NCBI RefSeq assembly: GCF_024347195.1
Contig: NZ_AP025281.1
Coordinates: 806,001-870,000 of the forward strand
DNA: 64,000 nt
Direction: 5' to 3'
Source: Aliamphritea hakodatensis
Lineage (GTDB): Bacteria; Pseudomonadota; Gammaproteobacteria; Pseudomonadales; Balneatricaceae
Shown: piece by piece, positions 18,689 through 28,052 of the stretch
Layout of the letters: every line of letters begins with the position of its first letter
How positions within the stretch are numbered: position 1 is the first letter of the stretch
The notes under the pieces: model-generated
What the model was told of the DNA's origin: nothing
The model's input: only the letters and a program-made list of their open reading frames with translations
Database searches by the model: none
Program-made: the position numbers and the translations under genes

Positions 18689-19642
18689 ATGAATCCCAAT
18701 TATCTGGATTTTGAACAGCCAATTGCTGACCTTGAAGCGAAGATCGAAGAGTTGCGTCTGGTTGGTAATGACAACGAACTGAATATTGAAGAAGAGATCA
18801 GCAAGTTGCAGGCAAAAAGCAGCAGCCTGACTGAGTCTTTATTTTCTGACCTGAGTGAGTGGCAGGTTTCGCAGCTGGCGCGGCATCCTCAGCGTCCGTA
18901 TACGCTTGATTATGTTAAGCACATCTTTGATGACTTTGAAGAGCTGCACGGTGACCGTCACTATGCAGATGATCAGGCGCTGGTCGGTGGTATTGCCCGT
19001 CTGGAAGGGCGCCCTGTTATGCTGGTCGGTCATCAGAAAGGCCGTGAGGTTAAAGAAAAAGTACGCCGTAATTTCGGTATGCCACGTCCGGAAGGGTATC
19101 GTAAGGCCCTGCGTCTGATGGAAATGGCAGAACGTTTCAATATGCCGGTACTGACCTTCATTGATACACCGGGTGCGTATCCGGGGATCGGTGCAGAAGA
19201 GCGTGGTCAGAGTGAAGCGATTGCTTACAACCTTGCGGTTATGTCCCGTCTGAAAACGCCTATTATTTCTACCGTTATCGGTGAAGGCGGTTCCGGTGGC
19301 GCACTGGCGATCGGTGTCTGTGATGAGTTGCTGATGCTGCGTTATTCCACTTATTCAGTTATTTCGCCGGAAGGCTGTGCATCAATCCTGTGGAAGAGTG
19401 CGGAACGTGCTCCGGATGCTGCTAAAGCAATGGGCCTGACATCTGACCGTCTGTCTGAACTGGGGCTGGTTGATCAGATCGTTGATGAGCCTCTGGGCGG
19501 TGCGCACCGTGATCACGGTCTGATGGCTGCTAACCTGAAGAAACACCTGATGGAAACGCTGGCCCGTCATGATGAATTCAACACCGAAGAGCTATTGGAG
19601 CGTCGTTATCAGCGCCTGATGTCTTACGGTATTGATCAGTAA
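18689..19642 (+). CDS. accA: Acetyl-CoA carboxylase carboxyltransferase alpha subunit
   Basis: With AccD it transfers carboxyl from biotin-BCCP to acetyl-CoA. The 317-residue product matches the family (319 in E. coli). It carries the typical RHPQRPYTLDYVKHIF, DTPGAYPGIGAEERGQSEAI and GEGGSGGALAIGV (oxyanion region). The 123-bp gap after dnaE may hold a weak promoter that I could not define. A terminator follows. Confidence 0.97.
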   Translation: MNPNYLDFEQPIADLEAKIEELRLVGNDNELNIEEEISKLQAKSSSLTESLFSDLSEWQVSQLARHPQRPYTLDYVKHIFDDFEELHGDRHYADDQALVGGIARLEGRPVMLVGHQKGREVKEKVRRNFGMPRPEGYRKALRLMEMAERFNMPVLTFIDTPGAYPGIGAEERGQSEAIAYNLAVMSRLKTPIISTVIGEGGSGGALAIGVCDELLMLRYSTYSVISPEGCASILWKSAERAPDAAKAMGLTSDRLSELGLVDQIVDEPLGGAHRDHGLMAANLKKHLMETLARHDEFNTEELLERRYQRLMSYGIDQ

Positions 19643-19660
19643 GCTCTGTCTGCTATAAAA

Positions 19661-19689
19661 AAACCGTCGGTATCCCCGGCGGTTTTTTT
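19661..19689 (+). terminator. Rho-independent terminator after accA
   Basis: ACCGTCGG (19663-19670) pairs with CCGGCGGT (19676-19683), one G-T pair, followed by a seven-T run. Confidence 0.85.
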
Positions 19690-19732
19690 GTTTCAGGTTA
19701 CAATTACCAGCAACACAGACAGAGACCTGTAT

Positions 19733-21064
19733 ATGGGCAAGATGACCGGCGATACCTTCATGCAACGCTTTGAGCAGCAACTGGCACATCAGTCCGGTAT
19801 TCATCACTGGATCATTGCCCTCAGTGGCGGTCTGGATTCAATGGTGTTGCTGGAGCTTGCCAGCCGCTGTTTGCCCGCGGAGCAGTTAACGGTATTGCAT
19901 ATTAACCATCAGCTCCAGCGGGAAGCCGGTGAGTGGCAGCTCTTTTGTGCCCGTCAGGCTGAACTGCGTGGGCTGGCGTTTCATGCTGAAAGGGTGTGTT
20001 TGCAACCGGGCAGTGTTGAAACGGCTGCCAGAAATGCCCGCTATGAGGTATTTGAGCAGGTGTCGTCCCGGAATACCTGTGTATTGCTGGCGCATCACCG
20101 TGATGATCAGGCTGAAACGCTGCTGTTCCGTTTATTCCGGGGCGCAGGGGTGCGGGGGATGGCTGCAATGCCGCGGCAACGTGCGCTTGGTGAAGGCCTG
20201 TTATTCAGGCCGCTGCTGGATATCAGCCGCAATGAATTGGCAGAGTGGGCGCAGGAAGAAGGTTTGTGCTGGGTAGAAGATCCCAGTAACAGGGATCTTC
20301 AGTATGACCGAAATTTTCTGCGCCAGCAGGTGTTGCCTCTGCTGGCCGGGCGCTGGTCCGGAGTCAGTGCGCGCCTTCAGACAGCGGCCGGTCATCTGGC
20401 AGATGCCGAAGCGCTGCTGGAAGAATTTGCTCAGTCGGATCTTCAGAATTGCTTAGCCGAAAACAGCTTGCAGGTTGATAAGCTGCAGTTGTTGTCGGAG
20501 CGGCGTCAGGCAAATCTGTTACGTTACTGGTGCCGGTGCGCAGGCGTTCAGCTCACTGCCGCACAGCTGGACAGTCTCAGAACGTTAATGACTGTGGCCG
20601 GCGACCGGCAGCCGGAACTGATACTGGGTGACCGGATTATCCGCCGCTACCGCAACCGTTTATTTATCGAAGCGATGATGAGCTGTCCGCCATGGAGTGC
20701 TCTGCTGGTGGATGTGTTGGCGGCACCTGAGCGGTATCCGGGTGGTCGTCTGCTGTTAAAGACTGAATCGGCCGCCAGTCCGGACCTGTGGCTGGCCGGA
20801 GTGTCAGTTCGCAATCGTCGGGAGGGCGACAGGTGTCATCCGTCAGGCCGGCCGGGGAAGTCGTTAAAGCATTTGTTTCAGGAAGCCGGTGTGCCGCCGT
20901 GGCAGCGGGATCACTGGCCGGTGTGTGTCCGTGGGGACGAAATTGTAGCGGTCCCGGGAATCTGTATCTGTCAGAGCTGGTGTGAAGCTGAAAATAAGCC
21001 GCCTTTCTGGCTAGATTGGCAGCCCGCTGCATTGTTTGCCGGCAGTGATTCTGGTACCCTGTAG
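19733..21064 (+). CDS. tilS: tRNA(Ile)-lysidine synthase
   Basis: Adds lysine to C34 of tRNA-Ile(CAU) so that it reads AUA. Product of about 443 residues. The N-terminal PP-loop ATPase motif is ALSGGLDSMVLL. Middle (TilS substrate-binding) and C-terminal domains follow, the latter with RREGDRCHPSGRPGKSLK. Start ATG 19733 is the first after the accA terminator; ATG 19742 and 19760 are alternatives. Confidence 0.93.
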   Translation: MGKMTGDTFMQRFEQQLAHQSGIHHWIIALSGGLDSMVLLELASRCLPAEQLTVLHINHQLQREAGEWQLFCARQAELRGLAFHAERVCLQPGSVETAARNARYEVFEQVSSRNTCVLLAHHRDDQAETLLFRLFRGAGVRGMAAMPRQRALGEGLLFRPLLDISRNELAEWAQEEGLCWVEDPSNRDLQYDRNFLRQQVLPLLAGRWSGVSARLQTAAGHLADAEALLEEFAQSDLQNCLAENSLQVDKLQLLSERRQANLLRYWCRCAGVQLTAAQLDSLRTLMTVAGDRQPELILGDRIIRRYRNRLFIEAMMSCPPWSALLVDVLAAPERYPGGRLLLKTESAASPDLWLAGVSVRNRREGDRCHPSGRPGKSLKHLFQEAGVPPWQRDHWPVCVRGDEIVAVPGICICQSWCEAENKPPFWLDWQPAALFAGSDSGTL

Positions 21065-21109
21065 CCCCATCTTATGTTGCTGTTTTAATCAGACTGCTAG
21101 CCACTCATT

Positions 21110-21136
21110 AATACCTGTTCCGGCCGGTATTTTTTA
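21110..21136 (+). terminator. Probable terminator after tilS
   Basis: AATACC (21110-21115) pairs with GGTATT (21126-21131) over a 10-nt GC-rich loop and runs into TTTTT. The six-pair stem makes it only moderately strong. Confidence 0.5.
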
Positions 21137-21215
21137 TTGCGTGAAAAAAATATTCCTTAACGGAATGGCTGATTAAACAGCGTTATCCAAGTTTACGACC
21201 ATATACAGGTTCCAC

Positions 21216-22847
21216 ATGACGCGTTATATCTTCGTCACTGGCGGTGTTGTTTCTTCGTTGGGGAAAGGCATCGCATCCGCTTCACTGGCTGCAATTCTTG
21301 AAGCGCGGGGGCTTAAAGTCACCATGCTTAAGCTGGACCCTTATATTAACGTCGATCCGGGCACGATGAGCCCGATTCAGCACGGTGAAGTCTTTGTCAC
21401 CGAAGATGGCGCTGAGACGGATCTGGATCTGGGCCACTATGAGCGTTTTATCCGCACCACTATGGGTAAGCGTAATAACTTTACCGCCGGCCGGGTGTAT
21501 CAGCACGTACTGCGTAAAGAGCGCCGTGGTGATTATCTGGGCGGTACTGTTCAGGTTATTCCGCATATCACTGATGAAATTAAGCGCCGTGTGATTGACG
21601 GGGCCGGTGATGCCGATATTGCATTGGTGGAAATCGGTGGCACGGTTGGTGATATCGAATCACTGCCGTTCATGGAAGCGGTGCGTCAGTTAAAGGTTGA
21701 ACTGGGCTTTAATCGCGCAATGTTCATGCACCTGACACTGGTGCCTTACATTGCGACTGCCGGTGAAATTAAGACTAAGCCTTCGCAGCACTCGGTTAAA
21801 GAACTGCGCTCAATCGGCATTCAGCCAGATATTCTGGTATGCCGTTCTGATTTTGCTATTCCTGCCAGTTCCCGCCGTAAGCTGTCTCTGTTTACCAACG
21901 TTGAAGAGCGTGCAGTGATTTCTCTGCCGGATGCTGATTCCATCTATAAGATCCCGCGTTTGCTGAGCGAACAGCGCCTGGATCAGATCGTTATCGAGCG
22001 CTTTAACCTGGATTGCCCGGCTGCTGACCTGAGCGAATGGGACCGTGTAGCTGATGCCAAGCTGAACCCGCACCGTGAAGTGACCATTGCGATGGTGGGT
22101 AAGTACATGGAGTTGCTGGATGCCTACAAGTCGCTGATTGAAGCGATTTCCCATGCGGGTATCGAGCTGCGTACCAAGGTAAACATTAAGTATATCGATT
22201 CTGAGCAGGTTGAGCGTGATGGCGTTGACCTGTTGTCGGACGTATCTGCAATCCTGGTACCGGGTGGCTTCGGTGAGCGCGGTGTGGAAGGTAAGATCGC
22301 TGCGGTTAAGTATGCCCGTGAGAACAAGGTGCCATACCTGGGTATCTGTCTGGGTATGCAGGTAGCTGTGATTGAATATGCACGCCATGTTGCCGGTATT
22401 GAAGATGCCAGCAGTACAGAATTTGATGCGGATGCGAAGAACCCGCTGATCGGTCTGATTACCGAGTGGATGACTGAAGAAGGTGTCACTGAATTACGGG
22501 GTAATGCCGATGACCTGGGCGGTACGATGCGTCTGGGTGCGCAGGTTTGTCACCTGAAAGACGGTACTACATCTGCCGCTGCATACGGTGCGACAGAAAT
22601 TAAAGAACGTCACCGTCACCGTTATGAAGTGAACAACAACTACGTTGCGCAGCTGGAAGAGGCTGGCCTGGTCATTGCCGGCCGTTCTGTTGACGGCGAG
22701 CTTGTTGAAGTTGTGGAAGTGCCGGATCATCCATGGTTTGTCGCTTGTCAGTTCCACCCTGAATTTACATCGACTCCGCGTGACGGCCATGGCCTGTTCC
22801 GTGGGTTTATCGAAGCTGCCTTAATCCAGGCAGATCTGGAAAAGTAA
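21216..22847 (+). CDS. pyrG: CTP synthase
   Basis: Amination of UTP to CTP with glutamine as donor. The 543-residue product starts MTRYIFVTGGVVSSLGKGIA (P-loop). It has the synthetase domain to about 265 and a class I glutamine amidotransferase domain with nucleophile Cys in GICLGMQ and the His-Glu in FHPEF. It is followed after 27 bp by eno, a widespread pairing. Confidence 0.98.
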   Translation: MTRYIFVTGGVVSSLGKGIASASLAAILEARGLKVTMLKLDPYINVDPGTMSPIQHGEVFVTEDGAETDLDLGHYERFIRTTMGKRNNFTAGRVYQHVLRKERRGDYLGGTVQVIPHITDEIKRRVIDGAGDADIALVEIGGTVGDIESLPFMEAVRQLKVELGFNRAMFMHLTLVPYIATAGEIKTKPSQHSVKELRSIGIQPDILVCRSDFAIPASSRRKLSLFTNVEERAVISLPDADSIYKIPRLLSEQRLDQIVIERFNLDCPAADLSEWDRVADAKLNPHREVTIAMVGKYMELLDAYKSLIEAISHAGIELRTKVNIKYIDSEQVERDGVDLLSDVSAILVPGGFGERGVEGKIAAVKYARENKVPYLGICLGMQVAVIEYARHVAGIEDASSTEFDADAKNPLIGLITEWMTEEGVTELRGNADDLGGTMRLGAQVCHLKDGTTSAAAYGATEIKERHRHRYEVNNNYVAQLEEAGLVIAGRSVDGELVEVVEVPDHPWFVACQFHPEFTSTPRDGHGLFRGFIEAALIQADLEK

Positions 22848-22874
22848 TATCTAAGTAATATTGGAGTTCTATTA

Positions 22875-24170
22875 ATGGCAACAATTGCTGATATCAAAGC
22901 TCGCGAAGTGCTTGATTCCCGTGGTAACCCAACCGTTGAAGCGGATGTGATTCTAAGCACTGGCCAGCAGGCATCTGCCTGTGCGCCTTCCGGTGCCTCT
23001 ACAGGCTCACGTGAAGCGCTGGAACTGCGTGACGGCGATAAATCACGTTACCTGGGTAAAGGTGTTCTGAAAGCGGTTGCTGCTATTAACGGTGAAATCC
23101 GTGACAGTCTGGTTGGCATGGACGTTGCTGATCAGCGTGCGCTGGACAACAAAATGCTGGCGCTGGATGGCACTGAAAACAAAGCCAACCTGGGTGCAAA
23201 TGCTATTCTGGCTGTGTCGCTTGCAGCAGCTAAAGCCGCCGCGATCAGCAAAGGCGTTGAGCTGTATGAGCACATTGCTGACCTGAACGGCACTGCCGGC
23301 CAGTTCTCTATGCCTGTGCCAATGATGAACATCCTGAACGGTGGTGAGCACGCGGATAATAATGTTGATATCCAGGAGTTCATGGTTCAGCCGGTTGCAA
23401 CGGATAACTTTGCTGATGCACTGCGTTGCGGCGCAGAGATCTTCCATGCGCTGAAGGCGGTTCTGAAGGCTAAAGGTCTGAGTACTGCTGTGGGTGACGA
23501 AGGTGGTTTTGCGCCTAACCTGGGCTCTAACGAAGAAGCGCTGGTTGTGATCCGTGATGCGGTTGCCAATGCCGGTTATGAGCTGGGTAAAGACGTTACT
23601 CTGGCGCTGGACTGTGCAGCATCTGAATTCTACAAAGACGGTAAGTACGATCTGTCTGGCGAAGGCAAGGTATTTGATTCCGAAGGTTTCGGTGACTACC
23701 TGGCTAACCTGACTGAGAACTACCCGATTGTTTCTATCGAAGACGGTCTGGATGAGTCTGACTGGGATGGCTGGGCAAGCCTGACCCGTAAGATCGGTGA
23801 AAAAGTACAGCTGGTTGGCGATGACCTGTTTGTTACCAACACCAAGATCCTGTCCCGTGGTATTGAAGAGAACATCGGTAACTCTATCCTGATCAAGTTC
23901 AACCAGATCGGTTCACTGTCTGAAACGCTGGATGCCATTACAATGGCTAAAGATGCCGGTTTCACCGTGGTTATCTCTCACCGTTCCGGTGAAACTGAAG
24001 ATACCACCATTGCGGACCTGGCGGTGGGTACTGCTGCAGGACAGATCAAGACCGGTTCTCTGTGCCGTTCTGACCGTGTTGCTAAGTACAACCGCTTACT
24101 GCGGATTGCTGATCAGTTAGGTGATAAAGCTGTTTATAATGGTCTGAAAGAGATCAAAGGCCAGGCCTAA
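22875..24170 (+). CDS. eno: Enolase
   Basis: Converts 2-phosphoglycerate to phosphoenolpyruvate and is a degradosome component in many gammaproteobacteria. The 431-residue product has REVLDSRGNPTVEADV, GDEGGFAPNLGSNEEAL and the signature LIKFNQIGSLSETLDAI. The catalytic Lys is in that last motif. A terminator separates it from ftsB. Confidence 0.98.
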   Translation: MATIADIKAREVLDSRGNPTVEADVILSTGQQASACAPSGASTGSREALELRDGDKSRYLGKGVLKAVAAINGEIRDSLVGMDVADQRALDNKMLALDGTENKANLGANAILAVSLAAAKAAAISKGVELYEHIADLNGTAGQFSMPVPMMNILNGGEHADNNVDIQEFMVQPVATDNFADALRCGAEIFHALKAVLKAKGLSTAVGDEGGFAPNLGSNEEALVVIRDAVANAGYELGKDVTLALDCAASEFYKDGKYDLSGEGKVFDSEGFGDYLANLTENYPIVSIEDGLDESDWDGWASLTRKIGEKVQLVGDDLFVTNTKILSRGIEENIGNSILIKFNQIGSLSETLDAITMAKDAGFTVVISHRSGETEDTTIADLAVGTAAGQIKTGSLCRSDRVAKYNRLLRIADQLGDKAVYNGLKEIKGQA

Positions 24171-24194
24171 TTACTGGCTAAATACTGAATATAA

Positions 24195-24216
24195 GGGGGC
24201 GGAAGCCCCCTTTTTT
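24195..24216 (+). terminator. Rho-independent terminator after eno
   Basis: GGGGGC (24195-24200), GGAA-type tetraloop, GCCCCC (24205-24210), then six T. Confidence 0.85.
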
Positions 24217-24241
24217 AACTGGAGACCGGTGTCGGTATTCT

Positions 24242-24544
24242 ATGTTTCGCTGGTTTGTTTGGATATTGATCATTGCTGTGGCAGCTCTGCAGTATCGTCT
24301 CTGGTTTGGCGAGGCGAACCTGCGTGAAGTGTGGGCGTTACAGGATAAAATCCAGAGCCAGCAGGCTGAGAATGATTTGCTTGTTGAACGCAATCATCGT
24401 TTGCAGGCAGAAGTTAAGGACCTGAAAAAGGGACTGGCGGCCCTTGAAGAACGTGCCCGTAATGACCTGGGTATGGTGCGCGAAGACGAGACCTTCTTTC
24501 AGTTAATTCCCGGAAAACCTCCCGTATCTGATGATACTCCCTGA
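24242..24544 (+). CDS. ftsB: Cell division protein FtsB
   Basis: Single-pass inner-membrane protein of the FtsQLB divisome complex. Product of 100 residues: a membrane helix at about 3-21, then a coiled coil with heptad pattern (about 30-70), and a small periplasmic tail. In most gammaproteobacteria ispD follows; here truD starts after 24 bp. Confidence 0.93.
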   Translation: MFRWFVWILIIAVAALQYRLWFGEANLREVWALQDKIQSQQAENDLLVERNHRLQAEVKDLKKGLAALEERARNDLGMVREDETFFQLIPGKPPVSDDTP

Positions 24545-24568
24545 TTGCTCTATTAGCTGGATATTTTC

Positions 24569-25609
24569 ATGACCACAGCATTTCCCACTGAACTTAATTA
24601 TGTCTATGGCGAGCCCGGCGCGACTGCCATGATCCGCCAGCAACCGGATGATTTTCAGGTGACTGAAAATCTGGCATTTGAGCCGGAAGGCAGCGGTGAT
24701 CATGTGTATCTGTATATCCGCAAAACCGGTGAAAACACCGACTGGGTTGCCCGGCAACTGGCACACTTTTGTCAGGTCAGTCCCCGGGAAGTCGGCTATG
24801 CCGGAAAAAAAGACCGTCATGCGGTGACTGAACAGTGGTTCAGCGTACATCTGCCGGGTCGCGCCCCGCTGACATGGTCGTTATTTGAACGGGATACGAT
24901 TCAGGTATTAAAGGCGACTAAACATGGGCGTAAATTGCGTCTGGGGAGTTTAACCGGAAACCGTTTTGCAATTCGTTTGCGTAATGTTACCGATGTGGCT
25001 GATGTTATGCGCCGTTGTGAGCTGGTCCGTCAGGGGGTTCCCAATTATTTTGGTGAGCAGCGGTTCGGCCATCATGGGGGGAATCTGGTGAAGGGCGCTG
25101 CGCTGATTAAAGGCGAATATAAAGAACGGCAGAAGCATAAAAAGGGCATGTATATTTCTGCGGTGCGTTCTTTTCTGTTTAATCAGGTAGTGTCAGCACG
25201 GTATGCCGGAGAAACCGGACCCATGGCCGGCGACGTACTGATGCACCAGGGCAGCCAAAGCTGTTTTGTGTATGACGCTGAAGATGAGACCATCGCAGAA
25301 CGTTTAAATAATCTGGACATTCATCTGACCGCGCCAATGTGGGGGCGCGGGCGTTCTATCTGCACCGGTCAGGCCTTTGAATGGGAAACCGCACAGCTCG
25401 AAGGTTACGAAGAGCTGCAGACGGGCCTGGAAAAACTGGGACTGAATCAGGAGCGCCGTGCCCTGCGTTTATTGCCTCAGGGGCTCAGTGTGGTTCAGGA
25501 AGCCGATGACCAGTTGCTACTGAGTTTTGATCTGACTGTCGGTTCTTTTGCCACCAGTGTCCTGCGGGAAATCTGTCAGGTAGAAAACGCTCAGCGTGGA
25601 GAATTTTAA
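24569..25609 (+). CDS. truD: tRNA pseudouridine(13) synthase TruD
   Basis: Makes pseudouridine 13 in tRNA-Glu. The 346-residue product contains the catalytic-Asp motif VGYAGKKDRHAVTEQWFSV and VPNYFGEQRFGHHGGN. Its stop codon shares one base with the surE start (TAATG), so the two genes are translationally coupled. Confidence 0.96.
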   Translation: MTTAFPTELNYVYGEPGATAMIRQQPDDFQVTENLAFEPEGSGDHVYLYIRKTGENTDWVARQLAHFCQVSPREVGYAGKKDRHAVTEQWFSVHLPGRAPLTWSLFERDTIQVLKATKHGRKLRLGSLTGNRFAIRLRNVTDVADVMRRCELVRQGVPNYFGEQRFGHHGGNLVKGAALIKGEYKERQKHKKGMYISAVRSFLFNQVVSARYAGETGPMAGDVLMHQGSQSCFVYDAEDETIAERLNNLDIHLTAPMWGRGRSICTGQAFEWETAQLEGYEELQTGLEKLGLNQERRALRLLPQGLSVVQEADDQLLLSFDLTVGSFATSVLREICQVENAQRGEF

Positions 25610-26361
25610 TGCGAATCTTGTTATCAAATGATGACGGTGTGTACGCACCGGGGTTAGAAACGCTGGCGACAACGCTGTCCGAAAACTTCAGTGTTGATGT
25701 TGTTGCCCCGGACCGCAACCGCAGCGGTGCCAGTAATGCGCTGACGCTGGATCGCCCTTTGGAAGCGCATCAGCATCATAACGGCTTTTACAGCCTGAAT
25801 GGCACGCCAACTGACTGTGTCCATCTGGGCATTTCCGGAGTGCTGTGTGAAAAGCCTGATATTGTGATTTCAGGCATCAATGCGGGGGCTAATCTGGGAG
25901 ATGATGTTATCTACTCAGGCACCGTTGCAGCAGCCATCGAAGGCCGGTATCTGAAGCTACCGCCAATCGCTGTCTCTATGCTGGGCAGTCATCCTGATAA
26001 CTATCAGACAGCAGCGGTTATTATTCAGCAGCTGCTGGTGGATGTCCGGCGCTTGAATCTGGCCCCCCGTACAGTATTAAATATTAATGTACCGGACCGT
26101 CCTTTAGCGGACATTAAAGGTATGCAGCTGGTCAGACTGGGCCACCGGGTACTGGCAGATACACCGGTTGAATCAATTGATCCCCGTGGTGCTAAACGTT
26201 ACTGGATTGCAGGTGCGGGCGCTGCAGCTGACTGCGGCCCCGGAACCGATTTTTATGCTGTTCAGGAAGGTTATGTGGCAATTACTCCGCTCAATGTGGA
26301 TATGACACAATACTCAGGGATGGATAATTTAAGCCAGTGGCTGGAAAACCTGAGTGACTGA
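25609..26361 (+). CDS. surE: 5'/3'-nucleotidase SurE
   Basis: Metal-dependent survival-protein phosphatase acting on nucleoside monophosphates. The 250-residue product starts MRILLSNDDGVYAPG, containing the metal-binding NDDG, and has the downstream GTPTDCVHLGI motif. surE-pcm-nlpD-rpoS is a classical stationary-phase group. Confidence 0.97.
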   Translation: MRILLSNDDGVYAPGLETLATTLSENFSVDVVAPDRNRSGASNALTLDRPLEAHQHHNGFYSLNGTPTDCVHLGISGVLCEKPDIVISGINAGANLGDDVIYSGTVAAAIEGRYLKLPPIAVSMLGSHPDNYQTAAVIIQQLLVDVRRLNLAPRTVLNINVPDRPLADIKGMQLVRLGHRVLADTPVESIDPRGAKRYWIAGAGAAADCGPGTDFYAVQEGYVAITPLNVDMTQYSGMDNLSQWLENLSD

Positions 26362-26396
26362 TTGCTGTCAGAGAATTAAGTGTTTAAGGAGTTGTT

Positions 26397-27062
26397 GTGA
26401 ATAAATTACAGTTGCAGGGGATTGGTATGACCTCGCAACGCACCCGCAGCCGTTTAGTGCAGCGGTTGCAGGATCAGGGTATTACTGATCCGCAGGTGCT
26501 GGATGTGATGGCGAGCACTCCGCGACATATTTTTATCGATGAGGCGTTGTCACACCGGGCTTATGAAGACACTGCCCTGCCGATCGGGTTTAACCAGACA
26601 ATTTCGCAGCCTTACATCGTCGCTAAAATGACAGAACTCCTGTTAGCTGAAGGCCCGATGAAGAAAGTACTTGAGGTCGGAACAGGGTCGGGTTATCAGA
26701 CCACCGTGCTGGCGCAGTTAACCGATCAGGTATACAGCGTTGAACGGATCCGTCCGTTACAGGAAAAAGCCCGCAAACGTTTACAGCTGTTGTCTTTACG
26801 TAATGTCCATTTACGGCACACAGATGGCGGAATGGGCTGGGCTGACCGGGGGCCTTTTGAAGGTATTCTGGTTACCGCGGCACCTGAGCAGGTACCGCCT
26901 GAATTACTTCAGCAGCTGGCAATTGGCGGTCGTCTGGTGATTCCGGTTGGTGGACGACAGCAGGAACTGAAGCTGGTTGTGCGCCAGTCTGAAACGGAAT
27001 TTACCACTGAAGTACTTGAAGCGGTTAAATTTGTTCCTTTGTTAAGTGGTACAGTACGATAG
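26397..27062 (+). CDS. pcm: Protein-L-isoaspartate O-methyltransferase
   Basis: Repairs isoaspartyl residues using S-adenosylmethionine. The 221-residue product has the SAM motif VLEVGTGSGYQTTVLAQL and the N-terminal region RHIFIDEALSHRAYEDTALP. I use GTG 26397, since AAGGAG lies 5 nt upstream; ATG 26427 is an alternative. Confidence 0.95.
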   Translation: MNKLQLQGIGMTSQRTRSRLVQRLQDQGITDPQVLDVMASTPRHIFIDEALSHRAYEDTALPIGFNQTISQPYIVAKMTELLLAEGPMKKVLEVGTGSGYQTTVLAQLTDQVYSVERIRPLQEKARKRLQLLSLRNVHLRHTDGGMGWADRGPFEGILVTAAPEQVPPELLQQLAIGGRLVIPVGGRQQELKLVVRQSETEFTTEVLEAVKFVPLLSGTVR

Positions 27063-27110
27063 AGTATAAAGTTCATACGCTTAGCGTGTATTAGCAGTAG
27101 TGGGAAACGA

Positions 27111-28034
27111 ATGGGATCAGCACGGATTAAGTTGTTCTTAAAAGGTATGCTTATGGGAGCCGCAGATGCTGTTCCCGGCGTATCCGGAGGTACAATTGCA
27201 TTTATTACCGGGATTTATGAAGAACTGATTAACAGTATTAAATCGGTGGATACTGCCGCGCTTGGTTTGCTGTTTTCCGGGCAGTTCCGAAAAGCATGGG
27301 CCCATATAAATGGCAGCTTTTTGCTAGTGCTTGTTCTGGGGATTGTGACGAGCATTGCGACAGTCGCCAGCAGTGTATTGTTCTTACTTGATACCTATCC
27401 GGTGATGTTATGGGCGTTTTTCTTTGGCCTGATACTGGCTTCCTGCTGGCTGGTAATGAGCCAGATCGATCACTGGAATACCACGCTGACATTAACCTTT
27501 GTGGTCGGTGCAATGCTCGCCTATCTGGTTACATCAATAACACCCACTGAAATAGAACCGACAGCTCTTGCGGTGTTTCTGTCAGGAATGGTGGCTATCT
27601 GTGCCATGATCCTGCCGGGAATATCCGGCAGTTTTATCCTGTTGATTATTGGTATGTATACCCCGGTCCTGGGGGCTGTGAAGGCGTTTGATATTCAGTT
27701 GCTGGGCCTGTTTCTTGCGGGGTGTGTAGTGGGGATCAGTGGCTTTTCCCGGGTGCTTAGCTGGATGTTTACCCATTATAAAATGGCGACGCTGGCGATG
27801 TTGGCAGGCTTTATGCTGGGCTCGCTGAATAAAATCTGGCCCTGGAAATATACCACTGCCTATACGATTAACCGACACGGTGAACAAATCCCTCTGGCTC
27901 AGGATAATGTCTTACCACTGAGTTATCAGGCGCTGACCGGTGAACCATCATACTTATATGCGAGTCTTGCCCTGATGGTACTGGGTGGGGCAATTGTATT
28001 GTTAATGGAGCGTGGTTTGTCCTCAGACAGGTAA
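27111..28034 (+). CDS. DUF368 membrane protein, probable undecaprenyl-phosphate translocase (PopT-like)
   Basis: Polytopic inner-membrane protein of 307 residues with about eight to nine hydrophobic segments. The N-terminal signature GAADAVPGVSGGTIAFITGI and an internal second copy, MILPGISGSFILLIIGMY, show the inverted duplication typical of DUF368. Members of this family have been shown to recycle the C55 carrier lipid across the membrane. That function is carried over by family. It sits between pcm and nlpD among envelope and stationary-phase genes. Confidence 0.85.
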   Translation: MGSARIKLFLKGMLMGAADAVPGVSGGTIAFITGIYEELINSIKSVDTAALGLLFSGQFRKAWAHINGSFLLVLVLGIVTSIATVASSVLFLLDTYPVMLWAFFFGLILASCWLVMSQIDHWNTTLTLTFVVGAMLAYLVTSITPTEIEPTALAVFLSGMVAICAMILPGISGSFILLIIGMYTPVLGAVKAFDIQLLGLFLAGCVVGISGFSRVLSWMFTHYKMATLAMLAGFMLGSLNKIWPWKYTTAYTINRHGEQIPLAQDNVLPLSYQALTGEPSYLYASLALMVLGGAIVLLMERGLSSDR

Positions 28035-28052
28035 CGCTTGGGAGTAATGTGT

